Below, piece after piece: positions 39,370-50,740 of a stretch of DNA of 64,000 nucleotides. Made by a program: the position numbers and the translations under genes. The notes under the pieces were generated by a model. It was not told where the DNA came from, did no database searches, and worked only from the letters and a program-made list of their open reading frames with translations. Origin of the DNA: Epiperipatus broadwayi (Eukaryota > Onychophora > Udeonychophora > Euonychophora > Peripatidae); the NCBI GenBank assembly GCA_028023455.1, contig JAQFVV010012396.1:24321330-24385329 (forward strand). The letters are read 5' to 3'. Positions within the stretch are counted from its first letter, which is position 1. Each line of letters starts with the position of its first letter.

Positions 39370-41568
39370 TGTAACAATCCGGAGAAGGTAGACTTACAAA
39401 AACTTACTATATCTGCACTACGGGCGCCATCTAGGCATTTAAACCTAGAAAAATTTATAAAGTAGGCAGATACGTGAGTCAAAAAAAAAATTTTTTTTTT
39501 TTTTAAATTTTGATTCCGGTTGTTAGCCCAAGTCACTAGCTCAGTGGAATAGCAGAGATTAAATAATATAATATCTTATCTAATTATATTTCAATATTAA
39601 AAAAAATAAATAAAATAAGCCACTGCCAGTAATTAACGTACAAACATTTATTTATGCACATATATATAAGATTTAAAATTATTTTAGTATTAGTTTTACA
39701 TTTTAACATTTAACATTATTTTTAACTTTACCTTAGATTTTAATTTACATTTTAATTTCTATTATATTATAAGTTTACATTTTAATTAAGTTCACACAGA
39801 TGGGATTATAAAAGCTTGTTTTAATATGTTGCTATAGATCGGTTACATAGAGTACACGGTCAAAAACATCTCAAAGTAAACATAAATGATCAAAATATAA
39901 AATCATTGATACTAGCAATTGCAGAGGGAAAATTATAAGTAACCCAGTAGTATTCACCATAAGATACTTGCATTGTCACCAATGACTTAAAAGACATCCG
40001 AATAAATACATTTTAGATACTCACCGTAAGGTATCATTATTTATCGAATGTCTATATATTTCGATCAAATATGAAAACCCAAAACCTACTTAACCGATAA
40101 CCAATCCATGCAAGCGTCCATAAACAACCTAAATTTATGCATTTTTATTTAGGGTCGAGTATGAATAGACTACATAAATTTGCTTTTGAAAATAAACATT
40201 CTATCCCTATTTAACCTTAGGCTAAAATTCGCAGTCAAACTGGCATCAATCCATCTGATATATCGATGTATTCAATGTAATACGAAATACGGTGGCACCA
40301 AAAGTTAAGAGAAGAAATTGCCTCTCATCAAATAGGATTGTGACATCTATCAGACAAGAAGAGCAATAAAAAAAAACTCCATAGAAAGGAACTGCACTCT
40401 GCGTCTTATAATTCCTTCCATAGGCAAAACGGGAGAGTGCGGCATATGAAGTGATTCTGCCAGTAGCGAATCTCCGACTACATCTACTAACTACATCAAT
40501 ATATCCAATCCATTGACCCAATTTAACAATGACACAAATAACCTAAGATTACCCTCCCCTAATATAACTTTACAAATCTATACAGCCTTTCATGCCCGAC
40601 TTAAGTTTAACATTTATATAATTAATTTAACGAAAAACAAAAAAATCATGATAAAAACTTAAATAACAAAAAATAAATAAATGGAAATGATTTTACATAA
40701 ATAAGAAAAAAAAATACATCAAATAACACTATTAATAAAGAATTTAGTTTGGTCAGATAGGATTCTATTTGTAACAATTAAATTACTAGGAAAGTTTAAA
40801 ATTTAAAGTTCTTAGTGTTTTCAAATTAATATTGTTCGTTATATTTTATAAAGTTCTTACAGTTTTAGAAATGTTTATCTTTTACAGTTGCTTGCCATTT
40901 GAAATCCAGCGTTAAATTTCCCGATGATCATGTGGTCCTCTGAATATAAGAAAAGCGATGTTTCATTTTTCCATTTTATAACAACTGAAGGGATTGAACG
41001 TGCATCTTTTTCAATCCCTTCTCCTTCACTTCTGCACTATTACATATCTGTCACATCATAAATAATCAATAATAATCACTTCCAAATTTTCCTTTTATAT
41101 GTATTCGAAGGATTGACTTGGCATTATGTCATCGATGCGATGATCCTTTTGCTGAGGTCCGATTCCCCGATGGATTTCTTTCATTGGCTATTTGTTTCTA
41201 TTGTTTTCCTATCTGACCGATGTTTTTACATTTAGATGCCCAAGGCTGGTTTACATTTGACTAATTAAATTTATCATTTCCATTTCTGATTAATTAACCT
41301 GTTTTCCAAATCAAAGATATATTTAAAGATATAATTTTATCTCCAAATCTCTTTAAAATTTAGTTTTAAAATACTTTTTCTTTAATAAAGTTTTATTTTA
41401 ATAATTTTTCATTATCTGTGCGATTTAATATATACGAGTTTAAGATGATATTTAATTTCAATTTTTAATTCTTGAAGAAAATTTTTCAATGCGAACTTTT
41501 TAATTTACTTTCATGTTTAATAAATATATAAAAAAAAAACAATGTAACAAATGTATGTGCTCGTTACA
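39370..41568 (+). repeat. Inner element 5' LTR (2,199 bp)
   Basis: Begins TGTAACAATCCGG and ends GCTCGTTACA, collinear with 42,310-44,500. It contains a hairpin with 11-bp arms (GAAGGGATTGA and its complement) at 40,987-41,021 and AATAAA-type signals near 41,390. A 91-codon minus-strand frame at 40,246-40,521 lies in its less AT-rich middle part. The second LTR has this frame broken, so it is probably not a gene. Confidence 0.85.
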
Positions 41569-42309
41569 TATCAGTAAAGTTGCTTCTAAAAAAATGATCA
41601 AAAAAAAATATTTTACTTAGGGTTAGTAATTATGGTACATGATTGACGAAGACATTTACAAAACATCCGGTTAATAATTTTACAAAAAAACTATATACAA
41701 AAAGAAAAAGAAAATGTTGACTATCGCTTACGTAAGGACCATTTACGTTTACACCCCTCCCCACAAGAGTTCTATTTTATTTTATACATTTTATTTTTAC
41801 ACACGGCATGACAAGCAAGTTATTTTATAAATTATTTATTTAAGAAGGTTGCATTGAAGTAAATATATTTTGAAAGATAATGGATTTATACTGTATATTT
41901 GCAGCACAATTATAAATACCACCAACTTATTTATGACTGATTAAAATGCTTAAATAGGATTACACTGAAGTAAATTCCCAACAGTACTCATCGTAAGGTA
42001 CCACATTTCGATCATAAACTTACGTGGCTGTGCGCGCCTATACACGTTAAAGCATAATATATATCAACAACAAAAAAAAACATATTTATTGCAACCTTTT
42101 GACTTTTTTTTTTTTTAACAAAAATTAGTTTTAAAATTTTTTTTTACACTTTCTTGTGTTTAATATATATGCGCAATTTTTTCTGGCAGTGCTTTTAAAA
42201 GATTTAAAGTATACGACTATACGTAAACAGATACAAATATTTCATTTTGACAAAATTTGCTCAGGGTATTTGTGGTTTATTAAAGATTGGCCTGAGTTGG
42301 TTCGCCAGT
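41569..42309. other. Interior of the inner LTR element, non-coding
   Basis: The 741 bp between the two LTRs has no open frame of note and no recognisable primer-binding site directly after the 5' LTR. The bases before the 3' LTR (TTGGTTCGCCAGT) are not a polypurine tract. Around 41,940-42,060 it contains short phrases similar to the LTR (AGTACTCATCGTAAGGTA), as if partly derived from LTR sequence. Confidence 0.6.
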
Positions 42310-44500
42310 TGTAATGATCCGGAGAAGGTAGACTTATGTAAACTTACTATATCTGCACTACGGGCGCCATCTAGGCATTTAAACCTAGAAAAAATTATAA
42401 AGTAGGCAGATATGTAAGTTAAAAATAAATTATTTTTTTTTTTTTTTAAATTTTGATTCCGGTCGTTAGCCCAACTCACTAGCTCAGTGGAATAGCAGAG
42501 ATTAAATAATATAATATCTTATCTAATTATATTTCAATATTAAAAAAAATAAATAAAATAAGCCACTGCCAGTAATTAACGTACAAACATTTATTTATGC
42601 ACATATATATAAGATTTAAAATTATTTTAGTATTAGTTTTACATTTTAACATTTAACATTATTTTTAACTTTACCTTAGATTTTAATTTACATTTTAATT
42701 TCTATTATATTATAAGTTTACATTTTAATTAAGTTCGCACAGGTGGGATTATAAAAGCTTGTTTTAATATGTTGCTATAGATCGGTTACATAGATTACAC
42801 AGTTAAAAACATCTCAAAGTAAACATAAATGATCAAAATATAAAATTATTGATACTGGCAATTGCAGAGGGAAATTTATAAGTAACCCAGTAGTATTCAC
42901 CATAAGATACTTGCATTGTCACCAATGACTTAAAAGACATCCGAATAAATACATTTTAGATACTCACAGTAAGGTATCATTATTTATTGAATGTCTATAT
43001 ATTTTGATCAAATATGAAAACCCAAAACATACTTAACCGATAATCAATCCATGCAAGCATCCATAAACAACTTAAATTTAATACATTTTTTTTAGGGTCG
43101 AGTATGAATAGACTACATAAATTTGCTTTTGAAAATAAACATTCTATCCTTATTTAACCTTAGGCTAAAATTCGCAGTCAAACTGGCATCAATCCATCTG
43201 ATATATCGATGTATTCAATGTAATATGAAATATGGCGGCACCAAAAGTTAAGAGAAGAAATTGCCTCTCGTCAAATAGAATTGTAACATCTATCAGACAA
43301 AGAAGAGCAATAAAAAAAAACTCCATAGAAAGGAACTGCACTCTGCGTCTTATAATTCCTTCCATAGGCAAAACGGGAGAGTGCGGCGTATGAAGCGATT
43401 CTGCCAGTAGCGAATCTCCGACTACATCTACTAACTACATCAATATATCCAATCCATTGACCCAATTTAACAACGACACAAATAACCTAAGATTACCCTC
43501 CCCTAATATAACTTTACAAATTTATACAGCCTTTCACGCCTGACTCAAGTTTAACATTTATATAATTAATTTAACGAAAAACAAAAAAATCATGATAAAA
43601 ACTTAAATAACAAAAAATAAATAAATGGAAATGATTTTACATAAATAAGAAAAAAAATACATCAAATAACACTATTAATAAAGAATTTAGTTTGGTCAGA
43701 TAGGATTCTATTTGTAACAATTAAATTACTAGGAAAGTTTAAAATTTAAAGTTCTTAGTGTTTTCAAATTAATATTCTTCATTATATTTTATAAAGTTCT
43801 TACAGTTTTAGAAATGTTCATCTTTTACAGTTGCTTGCCGTTTGAAATCCAGCGTTAAATTTCCCAATGATCCTGTGGTCTAAGAAAAGTGATGTTTCAT
43901 TTTTCCATTTTAGAACAACTGAAGGGATTGAACGTGCATCTTTTTCAATCCCTTCTCCTTCACTTCCGCACTATTACATATCTGTCACATCGTAAATAAT
44001 CAATAATAATCACTTCCAAATTTTCCTTTTATACGTATTCGAAGGACTGACTTGGCATTATGTCATCGATGTGATGATCCTTTCGTTGAGGTCCGATTTC
44101 CCGATGGATTTCTTTCATTGGCTATTTGTTTCTATTGTTTTCCTATCTGACCGATGTTTTTACATTTAGATGCTCAAGGCTGGTTTACATTTGACTAATT
44201 AAATTTATCATTTCCATTTCTGATTAATTAACCTGTTTTCCAAATCAAAGATATATTAAAAGATATAATTTCATCTCCAAATCTCTTTAAAATTTAGTTT
44301 TAAAATACTTTTTCTTTAATAAAGTTTTATTTTAATAATTTTTCATTATCTGTGCGATTTAATATATATGAGTTTAAGATGATATTTAATTTCAATTTTT
44401 AATTCTTAAAGAAAATTTTTAAATGCAAACTTTTTAATTTACTTTCATGTTTAATAAATATATATAAAAAACAATGTAACGAATGTCTGTGCTTGTTACA
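42310..44500 (+). repeat. Inner element 3' LTR (2,191 bp)
   Basis: A direct repeat of 39,370-41,568 that begins TGTAATGATCCGG and ends GCTTGTTACA. The GAAGGGATTGA hairpin recurs at 43,921-43,955. The minus-strand frame seen in the 5' LTR is split here into two overlapping pieces (43,189-43,371 and 43,271-43,465). Confidence 0.85.
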
Positions 44501-44504
44501 ATAC
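44501..44504. repeat. Target-site duplication ATAC, right (inner element)
   Basis: ATAC directly after GTTACA, the partner of 39,366-39,369. Confidence 0.82.
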
Positions 44505-45427
44505 TTACTTTTCAAACCTGCAAGCATGCATTTTCCTATTTTAATTACCGTGTTTTAGTTTAATTACAAAGTTCATCATTGATGTCAAGAATGTGCGGAT
44601 CCTTTTAAATGATTTTTTGGGAATTTGATTGGGCATTTCTCTTAATCCAAGTAAAACCCATTTAGATGTTTTATATATAATAGTCTCGTATTGCTGGTAC
44701 ATGAATTGGTTGTTGAGACCGCTTTGTTTTACTTTTCCAAGGATTCTTTACATGGCTAAGTTCATTCTCTTCATTTGCAGTTTCCAGGCAGAGTGTGTTC
44801 CCAAGTGACACACCTGGGAATTAAATGCAATCATCATCCAGTCGCTAAGTTTCGGCTGTTCATCAAAATAATTTCCTACGGGTTAGCTGCGAGACGCTCT
44901 CCGTAATCATTCTGGATATTTGATATTGTTTTATTTTATATTTATTTTACAAAGCATCCATGACTTAAATGTGTCACACCCTGCACTTTAATAAATCCAT
45001 TATCAGCAACACTGACCTCCCAATGCAACTCTGTTATTATTCTCAAATAAATGCTTTGATCACATTCCCACTTTGTTGCTTAGTAAGCTTTTTTCCGTGC
45101 TATTCTCGAAATCAGTAACTATTTTATAACACTTAATATCAAATATTTTCTTAAACTTGTATAATTACTCAAAGCATCTCGCACATGTTCCTATCTCATC
45201 AAGCACATTATCGTAATGCTATTAGCCCGAGGAATGGAATATATCACTTTGCTTTAAAACCCTTTTGTCATTTATTGGAATATAATGCCAACAATTATTT
45301 AATATGTGTCCCTGTCTCATATAAGCAGACACTGATGTTATATATATAATGTATATAAATAAATTGTGTGAAATTATTTAAAACTAAATTTGATATCTTA
45401 TTTTATTGATTCCTATCACTGTCTCAG

Positions 45428-45508
<81 letters not shown>

Positions 45509-45780
45509 TGCATTTCTTTTATAAATCCATAGACATTAATTAGCCACCCAAGCTTCTTTTAGTATAGAGTCTTTTGTTTCTCCCTGACGACCAGGCATCG
45601 GTCAAAGATTATATTTGTAGTGGCATCAGATGCATTATCTTGTAGATGGTGCTGTGAAATTTGGACTTTAGATTCGAACTTAGTATATCTAGAAGGCAAC
45701 CCCTCCTAGAATGATCAGTTTTGTGTCTGGGGTTTGAATTTTGCAGTGTGTTAGCGAGATAGACAATTCTGACTGTTACA
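44505..45780 (+). repeat. Outer element 5' LTR, second part
   Basis: Continues the outer 5' LTR after the nested insertion and is collinear with 49,522-50,736. It carries an expanded (TC)n(TA)n tract at about 45,428-45,506 where the 3' LTR has only a short TA run (about 50,452-50,461). It ends GACTGTTACA at 45,780. Confidence 0.85.
45428..45506. repeat. (TC)n(TA)n microsatellite
   Basis: A TC run followed by about 60 bp of TA, expanded relative to the paralogous position near 50,452. Confidence 0.94.
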
Positions 45781-45806
45781 TAGTAATTTTTTTTTTTTTG
45801 GGTCCA

Positions 45807-45830
45807 TGGCTTGCCCAAACGTGGAGCCTC
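45807..45830 (+). promoter_or_regulatory. Primer-binding-site-like sequence, candidate 1
   Basis: TGGCTTGCCCAAACGTGG, 26 bp beyond the 5' LTR end, resembles the TGGCGCCCAACGTGGGGC-type tRNA-complementary sites of LTR retroelements with small insertions. The distance from the LTR is larger than usual. Confidence 0.25.
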
Positions 45831-46451
45831 AATTATTTAAACACCCACATCCCTGTAGATTTTAATTATATAAACCCCCACATCCCTTGCTTAATTTTAG
45901 TATTTTATTCATATTTAATCACTCAAATCCTTTATATTTTTGATATATATAATATTTTTCAAACTCTATATTATCCATTGTTTATTTGCGTGTATATTTC
46001 ATATATTTTGTTTGACATGGGCATTCAATTACTTATTCTATATAATCAGAACTTGTCCAAACTTTCTATAGTGTGATACAAGCCATCTGTATTTATCTGT
46101 ATTTGTTGTTTTACTTAAGACACGCTATGTATGCATGGCGTGAATTACTTAAATATTATCCCAAGTGAATATTGTGACAATCTATGAATATTTCAAATAT
46201 TGTATTTTCTATCAAAATAAAGTTTTATCGGCTCAACGTGCAAGATAGCATAATAATAATTTTGTACGGTAATGACCTAGATATGTAATAGGCTATCGTA
46301 TGGAATTCAAAAAAATTTAATCATAAATAAAATGTTGTAATTAATAAAAAAAATGTGAATGTTTTAACGAGTGCCCATAGTTAAATGGAATACAGTAATT
46401 TAAAATTAATTTTGGGAAGCTAACAGTCTATGGATCCTTTTAACTGGTGAC

Positions 46452-46464
46452 ATGGCGCCCAAGG
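46452..46464 (+). promoter_or_regulatory. Primer-binding-site-like sequence, candidate 2
   Basis: GTGACA is followed directly by TGGCGCCCAAGGG. CA followed by TGGCGCCC is the usual junction of an LTR end and a tRNA primer-binding site. AATAAAG occurs about 230 bp upstream, as in the R region of an LTR. If real, an LTR different from the 37.8/48.2-kb repeat ends here. Confidence 0.35.
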
Positions 46465-47028
46465 GTAATTTCACTAAATGGAGTTACTTCTAAAATAAAT
46501 TTTGTCACCAGGCTAAATTCTTTTATATGTAATTTGTTTTTTCCAACATGTGTAAATTTTTCTTAGACCAAATAATGAGATGTGAATCGGAACAATAATT
46601 ATGTAAATAAAAATATATGTATGCTAATCTTAAATAAGAAGGAATGAAATAAGTATACCCGGATCTAGTGAATGTTAACATATATAAATAAAATTGCTTG
46701 AGTTTAAAAATATATATGATAGTGAAATATTTTGACAGATAGAATTTAAGAGATTTTTATATATATGGGCAGTTAAAAATATATATGGTGGCAGCAGATT
46801 TAAACAAGAAATTTTTGCAGTAATAAAAGGGTAGTAGTCAGGGTTTTTAGTGATAAACATAAAAGCAGTAATTAGGCCAAAAGAACCGAGAGGGAGATAG
46901 CCTATTAGCCATTAATAAAATTTGAAATCAAACGTAAAAAAATTTTGTGTTTAGGATAATATAGTTAGCAGTAAAATAAAAATAAAAGTCATCATCATGA
47001 TCATCGATCACGATAATCATCCAAGGCC

Positions 47029-47841
47029 ATGGAAAATATGAATACTAATCAGATCCATTTCCAAAATCTTATAAAGATGTGGGAGCAAAGTGAAGAAAGA
47101 GTGAAATGATGGGAAGAAGAACAAATCCAAAGGAGAGCTGAGGAATGTAAAGAGTTGGCCAAACTCATCCACGAATTGGCACAAGTGAGAGAGGGACAGA
47201 AAGCTCTCTGACTTGCATTTGAAAAATGCTGCACGAAGAACGATAAAAAGGTCATTGAACCAAGAAAAGATGAAACAGACCTGAACTCAGTAGAGTCATT
47301 GACAGATGTATCCCTGAACCAGAAAATAGAGACAAATGATTCCGCAAAGAATATTGATATCCAAGACTTAGGAGATCAAACCCAGCTAACCAAGCTCAAT
47401 ATTAAAATGTTTCATGAAGTTAAAAAATGTCCCAAACTTTATTTGGAAAGAGTACTTCCAGCAAATGATATCCTAGACTTAGGACATCCAACCCAGCTAA
47501 CCAAGTTTATTAATATTAAAATATTTCATGAAGTAAAAAAATGTCCCAAATTATATTTAGACAGGATATTCCCAGCAAATGATATATGAGACCTAGGGCC
47601 TCAAACCCAGCTAACCAAGCTTACCACCAATATTGAAGTATTTAAAAAACACAAGGAAAATATTCCACCTGATATAGCAAAAATATATCAACCAGATGAA
47701 ATAAAACAAATGGGCGAATTCTTAACCACTCTGGATTTCAGTCCCTGGGTTAAAGAACTGCCAGACAAGGTAAAGAGGCCTGATAATCTGAGACTGCAAT
47801 TATTAAAATATAAAGGCAGGTATTACCCACCAGGACTATAG
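47029..47841 (+). pseudogene. Gag-like frame with internal 37-residue repeats, three TGA stops
   Basis: A 271-codon frame starts at an ATG in strong Kozak context (GGCCATGG) and ends with TAG at 47,839-47,841. It is interrupted only by TGA at 47,107, 47,209 and 47,587. The N-terminal part is rich in Glu, Lys, Arg and Gln (MWEQSEERVK, then EEEQIQRRAEECKELAKL) and should form a coiled coil, as in the N-terminal region of some Ty3/gypsy Gag proteins. From 47,365 a 37-38-residue unit with DLG, TQLTK, FHEVKKCPKLYL and PANDI occurs twice, and a third start follows at 47,590. The C-terminus (LDFSPWVKEL...YYPPGL) is not recognised. No zinc knuckle was found. A Gag function is inferred from its position inside an LTR-bounded interior and from the coiled coil; homology is not proven. 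Confidence 0.5.
47365..47620 (+). repeat. In-frame tandem repeat, 111/114 bp, about 2.3 copies
   Basis: Unit starts at 47,365, 47,476 and 47,590, sharing GACTTAGG and ACCCAGCTAACCAAG. The spacings of 111 and 114 bp keep the frame, and the extra codon in the second unit accounts for the difference. The third unit is recognisable only over its first 30 bp or so. Confidence 0.85.
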
Positions 47842-47959
47842 TAGTTTTTTTTAAAACAACAACAACAACAAAAAAAAATGGACACATCACAGGATAAATG
47901 AGAAAGGAGATCGGATATAAACAATGTTAAACTATTAGATTTTTAAATAAAATTTTGTT

Positions 47960-47973
47960 GAAGGAGGGGGAGA
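47960..47973 (+). promoter_or_regulatory. Polypurine-tract-like sequence
   Basis: GAAGGAGGGGGAGA is the strongest purine run in the interior and lies about 120 bp after the gag-like frame. Such tracts prime plus-strand synthesis directly upstream of a 3' LTR. Here it lies about 200 bp before the recognisable 3' LTR, which is unexplained. Confidence 0.4.
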
Positions 47974-48170
47974 TAATAGCAAATGTTCGCTAGATGGTAG
48001 ATTTATTAATATGATCCGGGTATATAATTCAGTTTCATTTCTTCATTATATTTATATCCTGTACATTATGGGTTATCTGGTAATTTTTTTATGCAGGCTT
48101 CATAGGTGGACAGCTGTTGTAAGATTTTTTTTTTTTAACAATTTTTTTTTGTTTCATCACTAAGGGAATG

Positions 48171-50736
48171 TGAAACAGTAAGGTCTGCTTTGCAGATCTT
48201 CATTTCACCTTTTCTCACCTATTTCCTACCCTCATACCTTAGTTTGAACCCCATTCTATCATAGTGTGACTGCAATACGCTTATATACTGAAAATCCTGC
48301 CAAATTTTAAACCATGAGTACAATGCTCATATTATATATATATATAACTCATTCCCAAATAAATAAAAGATTATAGATTATGTATATGTTCACATAATTT
48401 TGATTTATTAAAAAGTAGGATATATATATAACTCATTCCCAAATAAATAAAAGATTATAGATTATGTATATGTTCACATAATTTTCATTTATTAAAAAGG
48501 TTATATAAGTCGTAATTGCGCCCATACTATGATATGCATTTTAAAACATATCAAAATTATAAATTGTTAAAGTTATTTTGTTTGAATCTGTTTAAAAATA
48601 TATTACTGTCGTAATATGTTTTGATTTAAAATAAAACTCATTTAGTAAATATTTGTTTAGTAAATAGATTCAAATATTGCAATTTAAAAGTAAAATAATT
48701 TGTGTTTAATTTAATAAAAGTCATTCCAAATATTTCTGTTAAATGAGGGACAATAGTTTAATTAGTTAATTCTACTACTATAAAAAGGAGGGTTTTCTTT
48801 TGTTCCTCTTTATTCTAATGTTTCTAAGAGAAATCATTCTGAGTTCTATTCTAATAATTTGCTAACCTTGACATGACAGAGTAGAGGTGTCAAGATGGCT
48901 ACGTCCCCACGGAATAGCCGGCCGCTGCTCCAGACCATCGGAAGCTATTACATAAGGAACCCTGGAACTGCTGCTGCTGCCAAATATATGAACATTTCCA
49001 GATTTTGCTGTTAAATTATATAAAAACATGCCGACCATCAATCTACTTAAAATGCTTCTCCAGATGTAACCCTAAATTAACCCAAGAGCTCTTGTGATAA
49101 CTAACATGTTATAGCTATTTAAAATTGGTTTTCTTATATTTCACATAACTTCATTATGTATTTCTTTAATGTGTTTGAATATACTCAACATTTTGCTCTC
49201 TATCCTTGGATTAATATTTTCTATTTATTAAGCTTTCTGTTATTTTATTATGATAATGTGTCAGAATTGTCTTTGACTGAGTGAATTATTCCTTTTATTG
49301 AAAATAAGATGCCGCTATGAAGGCATATTTTAAATTTCTAAATAATTTCCAATGTTATTATCTTGCAAATCACTCATTCGAGGGCGATTCTTTTCTTTAA
49401 TATATAATATAATTACATAGTTTAAAATCTACATGTTATTGATTTTAATCTAATATGAGAGTATGTGCGAGGTCAATGATTAAATGTGTCCCCTAATGCA
49501 TGATTGTGTATATAAATCTATACTTACTTTTCAAACCCACAAGCATGCATTTTCCTATTTTAATTACCATGTTCTACTTTAATTACAAAGTTCATCATTG
49601 ACGGCGAGAATGTGCGGACTCTTTTAAATTTATTTTTGGGAATTTGATTGGGCATTTCTCTTAATCCAAGTAAAACCCATTTAGATGTTTTATATATACT
49701 AGTCTCGTATTGCTGGTACATGAATTGATTGTTGAGACCACTTTGTTTTACTTTTCCAAGGATTCTTTACATGGCCAAGTCCATTCTCTTCATTTGTGGT
49801 TTCCAGGCAGAGGGTGTCCCCAAGTGACACACCTGGGAATTAAATGTAATCGTCACCAGTCGCTAAGTTTCGGCTGTTCATCAAAATACTTTCCTATGGG
49901 TTAGCGGTGAGATGCCCTCCTTAATCATTCTGGATATTCGATATTGTTTTATTTTATATTTATTTTACAAAGCATTCGTGACTTAAATGTGTCACACCCT
50001 CCAACTTTAATAAATCCATTATCAGCAATACTGACCTCCCAATGCAACTCTGTTATTATTATTCTCAAATAAATGCTTTGATAACATTCCCACTTTGTTG
50101 CTTAGTAAGCTTTTGTCCGTGCTATTCTCGAAATCAATAAATATTTTATAACACTTAATATCAAATATTTTCTTAAACTTCTATAATTACTCAAAGCACC
50201 TCACACATGTTCCTATTGCATCAAGCACATTATCGTAATGCTATTAGCCCGAGGAATAGAATATATCACTTTGCTTTAAAACCCTTTTGTCATTTATTGG
50301 AATATAATGCCAACAATTATTTAATATGTGTCCCTGTCTCATATAAGCAGACAGTGGCATTATATATATACTTTATATAAATAAATTGTGTGAAATTATT
50401 TAAAACTAAATTTGATATCTTATTTTATTGATTCCTATCACTCTCTCAGTCTATATATATATTCTGCATTTCTTTTGTAAATTCATAGACGTTAATTAGC
50501 CACCCAAGCTTCTTTTAGTATAGAGTCTTTTGTTTCTCCCTGACCACCAGGCACCGGTCAAAGATTATACTAGTAGTGGCATCAGATGCATTATCATGTA
50601 GATGGCACTGTGAAATTTGGACTTTAGATTCGAACTTAGTATATCTAGAAGGCAACCCCTCCTAGAATGATCAGTTTCGTGTCTGGGATTTGAATTCTGC
50701 AGTGTGTTAAGGAGCTAGACGATTCTGACTGTTACA
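48171..50736 (+). repeat. Outer element 3' LTR with preserved empty site
   Basis: Begins TGAAACAGTAAGG, ends CTGACTGTTACA and is followed by ATAT. Near 49,521 it runs without interruption from TATAAATCTATAC to TTACTTTTCAAACC, the pre-insertion state of the nested element. Compared with the 5' LTR it lacks about 215 bp near 48,770 and has an 84-bp tandem duplication at 48,336-48,503. A 64-codon frame at 49,710-49,904 lies in a segment shared with 44,690-44,890 and is not a convincing gene. Confidence 0.86.
48336..48503. repeat. 84-bp tandem duplication in the 3' LTR
   Basis: ATAACTCATTCCCAAATAAA...TTTATTAAAAAG occurs twice with period 84. The 5' LTR has one copy near 37,990-38,070. Confidence 0.88.
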
Positions 50737-50740
50737 ATAT

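Larger units (their letters stand above)
39370..44500 (+). mobile_element. Second large-LTR element nested in the outer 5' LTR
   Basis: A 5,131-bp insertion flanked by ATAC on both sides (39,366-39,369 and 44,501-44,504). The outer 3' LTR at about 49,517-49,530 reads straight through the site with a single ATAC, so this is a true empty site. The insertion begins TGTAAC and ends GTTACA. It consists of two direct repeats of about 2.2 kb around 741 bp of sequence. TG...CA ends, a 4-bp target duplication and direct terminal repeats fit an LTR retrotransposon. No gag, pol or integrase is present, so it would rely on another element for movement. The two LTRs look very similar over their whole length, with scattered substitutions and one indel of roughly 10-15 bp near 40,940/43,880. 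Confidence 0.82.
37824..50736 (+). mobile_element. Large-LTR non-autonomous retrotransposon (LARD-like), outer element
   Basis: Two direct repeats bound this 12.9-kb composite: 37,824-45,780 (interrupted) and 48,171-50,736. Each starts TGAAACAGTAAG and ends CTGACTGTTACA, giving the TG...CA termini of LTRs. The four bases before the first (ATAT, 37,820-37,823) equal the four after the second (50,737-50,740), whereas neither repeat taken singly has matching flanks. That pattern is expected of one LTR element and not of two solo insertions. The interior (45,781-48,170) holds only a degenerate gag-like frame and no reverse transcriptase, protease or integrase. LTRs of 2.6-2.8 kb are very long. 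A purine-rich AAGGGAATG lies directly before the 3' LTR. Alternatives are a segmental duplication or an unknown element class. A 4-bp AT-only duplication in AT-rich DNA is only moderate evidence. Confidence 0.72.

Noticed and set aside
39530-39565. tRNA-like A box (TAGCTCAGTGG) in the inner LTR, also at 42,480
   Set aside because: The A-box match is good, but no B box, anticodon arm or acceptor stem follows, so it is not a tRNA gene; a SINE origin could not be supported.
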